A stretch of 64,000 bases of DNA, taken from positions 79,359 through 143,358 of the forward strand of contig JAHZFJ010000007.1 in assembly GCA_019421365.1 (NCBI GenBank). The letters are read 5' to 3'. Below the pieces are notes generated by a model. The model was given only the letters and a program-made list of their open reading frames with translations. It was not told the origin of the DNA and made no database searches. Positions 61,455 to 64,000 of the stretch are shown here, one piece after another. The position numbers and the translations under genes were made by a program. Numbering within the stretch: the first letter of the stretch is position 1; each line of letters starts with the position of its first letter. Origin of the DNA: Lachnospiraceae bacterium (GTDB lineage Bacteria; Bacillota; Clostridia; Lachnospirales; Lachnospiraceae).

Positions 61455-62714
61455 ATGAATGACAAGTTATTACATACACCAGAAGGTGTTCGCGATATAT
61501 ACAATGGAGAATGTGAGAAGAAGTTAATTCTGCAAAATCGTATGCATGAGATTCTGAAATTATATGGTTTTAAGGATATTCAAACCCCTTCATTCGAGTT
61601 TTTTGACATCTTTAGTAAAGAAAGAGGGACAATCGGCTCTAATGAGATGTACAAATTCTTTGACCGTGATGGAAATACTTTGGCACTTCGTCCGGATATG
61701 ACGCCTGCAATTGCCAGGTGCGTTGCAAAATATTATAGAGATGAGAATCTCCCTATTCGCCTATGCTATATGGGAAGCACATTTATAAACAACAGTAGTT
61801 ACCAAGGTAAGTTAAAAGAAACTACACAACTTGGTGCTGAATTGATTAACGATTCATCAGTTGATGCTGACGCACAGATGATTGCTATGTCGATTGAGTG
61901 TTTAAAGAAGGTTGGTTTAAAGGAATTCCAATTAGAGATAGGCCATGTAGATTTCTTCAATGGTTTGGTGGAAGAAGCCCGTTTTGAAGAGGAAGAGATT
62001 GAACAGTTACGTGCAGCAATTGAAGATAAGAATCTATTCGGTGTTGAAGAATTAGTATCAAGTAAACCAATAGATTCAAAGTTAAAGGAGATATTATTCA
62101 AACTACCTGAGTTATTCGGTAATGAGGATATACTCACCTATGCAAGTAGGATGACTAACAATGCAAAGGCAAAGAAAGCGATTGAGCGTTTGTGGAACGT
62201 ATATAACATACTGAACTTATATGGATTAGGTGATTATGTTACTTTTGACCTTGGAATGCTTAGCAAATACAAATATTATACAGGTGTTATCTTCCGAGGC
62301 TTTACCTATGGAACTGGTGACGCTATTGTAACAGGCGGTCGTTATGACAAATTAGTTTGCCAATTTGGTAAGGATTCAGCTGCAATCGGAGTTGCCATTG
62401 TAGTGGATCAACTAATGAATGCTTTATCTAGACAAAAGATAGATGTAGAACTATTAGAGAATAACACCTTGATTTTATATCGCGAAGAATTCAGAAACTC
62501 TGCAATTACATTGGCTGGATATTTTAGAAGTCATGGAATGAACATTGAGATGTTAACTGTGTCAAGTTCTTTCCGGGTTAATGATTACAAAGAATATGCA
62601 AGACGTATAGGTATCGGTGGTATCTTAGTTATGGAAGATAATGAGGCAATTCAAGTAATCAATATGGTAGAGAATGTGACAAACATAGTTAAGATGTCAG
62701 ACTTGATTCAGTAA
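61455..62714 (+). CDS. hisZ: ATP phosphoribosyltransferase regulatory subunit
   Basis: 419 residues, a histidyl-tRNA-synthetase-like protein without aminoacylation function. Class II motifs: 'LHTPEGVRDIYNGECEKKLI', 'YKFFDRDGNTLALRPDMTPA', 'RLCYMGSTFIN' (motif 2 altered) and 'TGVIFRGFTYG...TGGRYDKL'. The anticodon-binding domain is replaced by a short C-terminal domain. It binds HisG and gives it feedback control by histidine. The ATG follows GAAGGGTG. It is first in the his operon, before hisG and hisD. Confidence 0.94.
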   Translation: MNDKLLHTPEGVRDIYNGECEKKLILQNRMHEILKLYGFKDIQTPSFEFFDIFSKERGTIGSNEMYKFFDRDGNTLALRPDMTPAIARCVAKYYRDENLPIRLCYMGSTFINNSSYQGKLKETTQLGAELINDSSVDADAQMIAMSIECLKKVGLKEFQLEIGHVDFFNGLVEEARFEEEEIEQLRAAIEDKNLFGVEELVSSKPIDSKLKEILFKLPELFGNEDILTYASRMTNNAKAKKAIERLWNVYNILNLYGLGDYVTFDLGMLSKYKYYTGVIFRGFTYGTGDAIVTGGRYDKLVCQFGKDSAAIGVAIVVDQLMNALSRQKIDVELLENNTLILYREEFRNSAITLAGYFRSHGMNIEMLTVSSSFRVNDYKEYARRIGIGGILVMEDNEAIQVINMVENVTNIVKMSDLIQ

Positions 62715-62733
62715 GGAAGGGGTTTATAACAAT

Positions 62734-63372
62734 ATGAGATATTTAACATTCGCATTGGCCAAAGGTCGTTTGGCAAAGAAAACATTATCCATCTTAGAAC
62801 GTATAGGCATAACTTGTGACGAGATGAAGGATCCGGAGTCTAGAAAACTTATCTTCGTGAATGAAGAGTTGAAATTAAAGTTCTTTCTTGCTAAAGCAAC
62901 AGATGTTCCTACATACGTAGAATACGGCGCAGCGGATATTGGCGTTGTTGGTAAAGATACCATAATGGAAGAGGGACGCAAATTATATGAGGTTATTGAT
63001 CTTGGACTAGGCAGGTGTAGAATGTGTGTAGCTGGACCCGCCTCAGCAAGAGAGTTGCTAAATCATGGAGAATTAATTCGTGTTGCTACCAAATACCCCA
63101 ATATTGCAAAGGACTATTTCTATAATGTGAAGCATCAGACGGTAGAGATTATCAAACTAAATGGTTCCATAGAATTAGCACCAATTGTTGGATTATCTGA
63201 AGTAATCGTTGATATTGTGGAAACGGGCTCCACGCTACGTGAGAATGGCTTAGAAGTATTAGAAGAAATCTGCCCATTATCAGCTCGTATGGTTGTTAAT
63301 CAAGTTAGTATGAAGATGGAACATGAGAGAATCCAAAAATTAATTACAAATTTAAGAGATGTTATCGTATAA
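62734..63372 (+). CDS. hisG: ATP phosphoribosyltransferase catalytic subunit, short form
   Basis: 212 residues, the short form that lacks the C-terminal regulatory domain and needs HisZ. It catalyses the first step of histidine synthesis, ATP + PRPP to phosphoribosyl-ATP. 'FALAKGRLAKKTLSILERIG', 'YGAADIGVVGKDTI', 'VATKYPNIAKDYF' and the PRPP loop 'VDIVETGSTLRENGLEVLEE' are all intact. It starts 19 bases after hisZ, with GGAAGGGG upstream. Confidence 0.96.
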   Translation: MRYLTFALAKGRLAKKTLSILERIGITCDEMKDPESRKLIFVNEELKLKFFLAKATDVPTYVEYGAADIGVVGKDTIMEEGRKLYEVIDLGLGRCRMCVAGPASARELLNHGELIRVATKYPNIAKDYFYNVKHQTVEIIKLNGSIELAPIVGLSEVIVDIVETGSTLRENGLEVLEEICPLSARMVVNQVSMKMEHERIQKLITNLRDVIV

Positions 63373-63396
63373 TAGGAAATTAATACTAGGATTTTG

Positions 63397-63447
63397 TAAG
63401 AATTCGTTGTAAAATGGACTTATGGAAGATTTTACAATGAATTCTTA
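63397..63447. repeat. 19-pair hairpin between hisG and hisD
   Basis: TAAGAATTCGTTGTAAAAT (63397-63415) pairs with 63429-63447 along its whole length with one G-U pair and a 13-base loop. No T run follows. It lies within the operon, 30 bases before the hisD start. Confidence 0.7.
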
Positions 63448-63477
63448 GTACATAGTTGCAGAGAAGGAGAGAATCCC

Positions 63478-64000
63478 ATGAGAATCGTTAAGATAGATGA
63501 ACAGTCAAAAAACAATATATTAGTGAATTTATTACAAAGAAGTCCAAGTCAATACGAAGAGTATTCTGATCGCGTGAATGCCATTTTGAATGATGTAAGA
63601 ACGAAAAAAGATGAAGCTTTATTCGATTATACGAAGCGTTTTGATGGATGTGAATTAACAAAGGATACCATTCTTGTTACAGAGACAGAGATTGAAGAAG
63701 CATATTCTATCGTAGATCCTTCTTTATTAGATGTAATACGAAAAGCAATTGTTAATATTAGAAATTATCACGAGAAGCAGAAACAATATAGTTGGTTTGA
63801 TTCTACACCAGAAGGAACTATTCTTGGACAAAAGGTTACAGCACTTGAGAGTGTAGGAGTGTACGTTCCAGGTGGGAAGGCTGCATATCCATCTTCCGTA
63901 TTAATGTGTGTAATCCCAGCCAAGGTAGCAGGGGTTGAACGTATCGTTATGGTTACACCACCTGGTAGAGATGGAGAAGTTAATCCGAATACCTTAGTAG
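63478..64000 (+). CDS. hisD: Histidinol dehydrogenase, N-terminal part
   Basis: The gene starts at ATG 63478 after GAAGGAGAG and is cut by the window end, with 174 codons visible (family about 430). 'SDRVNAILNDVRTKKDEALF', 'DYTKRFDG' and 'ESVGVYVPGGKAAYPSSVLM' with 'IPAKVAGVERIVMVTPPG' are characteristic of HisD. It oxidises histidinol to histidine with NAD and zinc, the last step of the pathway. It is third in the hisZ-hisG-hisD order, separated from hisG by a hairpin. Confidence 0.94.
   Translation, partial: MRIVKIDEQSKNNILVNLLQRSPSQYEEYSDRVNAILNDVRTKKDEALFDYTKRFDGCELTKDTILVTETEIEEAYSIVDPSLLDVIRKAIVNIRNYHEKQKQYSWFDSTPEGTILGQKVTALESVGVYVPGGKAAYPSSVLMCVIPAKVAGVERIVMVTPPGRDGEVNPNTLV

Noticed and set aside
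1..64000. CRISPR array, rRNA, or insertion sequence
   Set aside because: No regularly spaced repeats, no rRNA sequence and no transposase-like protein were found on either strand.

Overview
The window looks like chromosomal DNA of an AT-rich, anaerobic, Gram-positive bacterium of the Lachnospiraceae / Clostridium cluster XIVa type (inference). The pointers are low G+C, strong GGAGG ribosome sites, sigma-A promoters (many with an extended -10), Firmicute SOS boxes, an ECF transporter, UPF0237/UPF0210 and UPF0397 proteins, an LCP protein, a RelQ-type synthetase and a short HisG with HisZ. No rRNA, CRISPR array, transposase or integrase was seen. There is one tRNA, Leu(CAA).

Layout. 0-7 kb: the end of a BIG2-domain surface protein, an ArsR regulator, an SOS-controlled DNA polymerase IV, formate-THF ligase behind a structured leader, a cyclophilin and a sigma-70-like protein without region 4. 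7-10.5 kb: a GntR(YtrA)-ABC operon with a palindromic operator, tRNA-Leu and a zinc-finger anti-sigma-like membrane protein. 10.5-18 kb: polA-coaE-ftsA-like-GGDEF. 18-37 kb: mostly housekeeping genes, including a beta-lactamase-fold hydrolase, ACT/UPF0210, PepD, CapA-like, LCP, M23 peptidase, RelQ, RsmF, two pseudouridine synthases, a HAD phosphatase, a YgiQ radical SAM protein and an ECF transporter. 37-39 kb: a membrane protein, two very small genes and gene debris.

39-51 kb is an accessory sugar-use island, visibly richer in G+C. It holds a LacI regulator broken by two frameshifts, a GH42 beta-galactosidase broken by one, and an intact LplABC/YesMN-type system (lipoprotein, histidine kinase, response regulator, two permeases, second lipoprotein). 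Gene debris lies at both borders, with an 18-base near-identical direct repeat. A perfect cre-type operator lies before the permease genes.

51-64 kb: RecU with an SOS-like promoter, a DEAD-box helicase, a Nudix hydrolase, a MATE exporter reduced to its two ends, a GH5 glycosidase divergent from an AraC regulator, an unusual alpha/beta-hydrolase plus di-[4Fe-4S] fusion, a YARHG lipoprotein, an HMA-fold protein without its CxxC motif, and the start of the histidine operon (hisZ-hisG-hisD).

Most noteworthy: the hydrolase/ferredoxin fusion; the degenerate sigma factor; a palindromic intergenic repeat present twice; several long hairpins without U-tracts; matched SOS architecture at dinB and recU; and the decaying lactose-type module beside an intact transporter. 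Functions are assigned by recognising motifs and family resemblance by eye; no database search was run.
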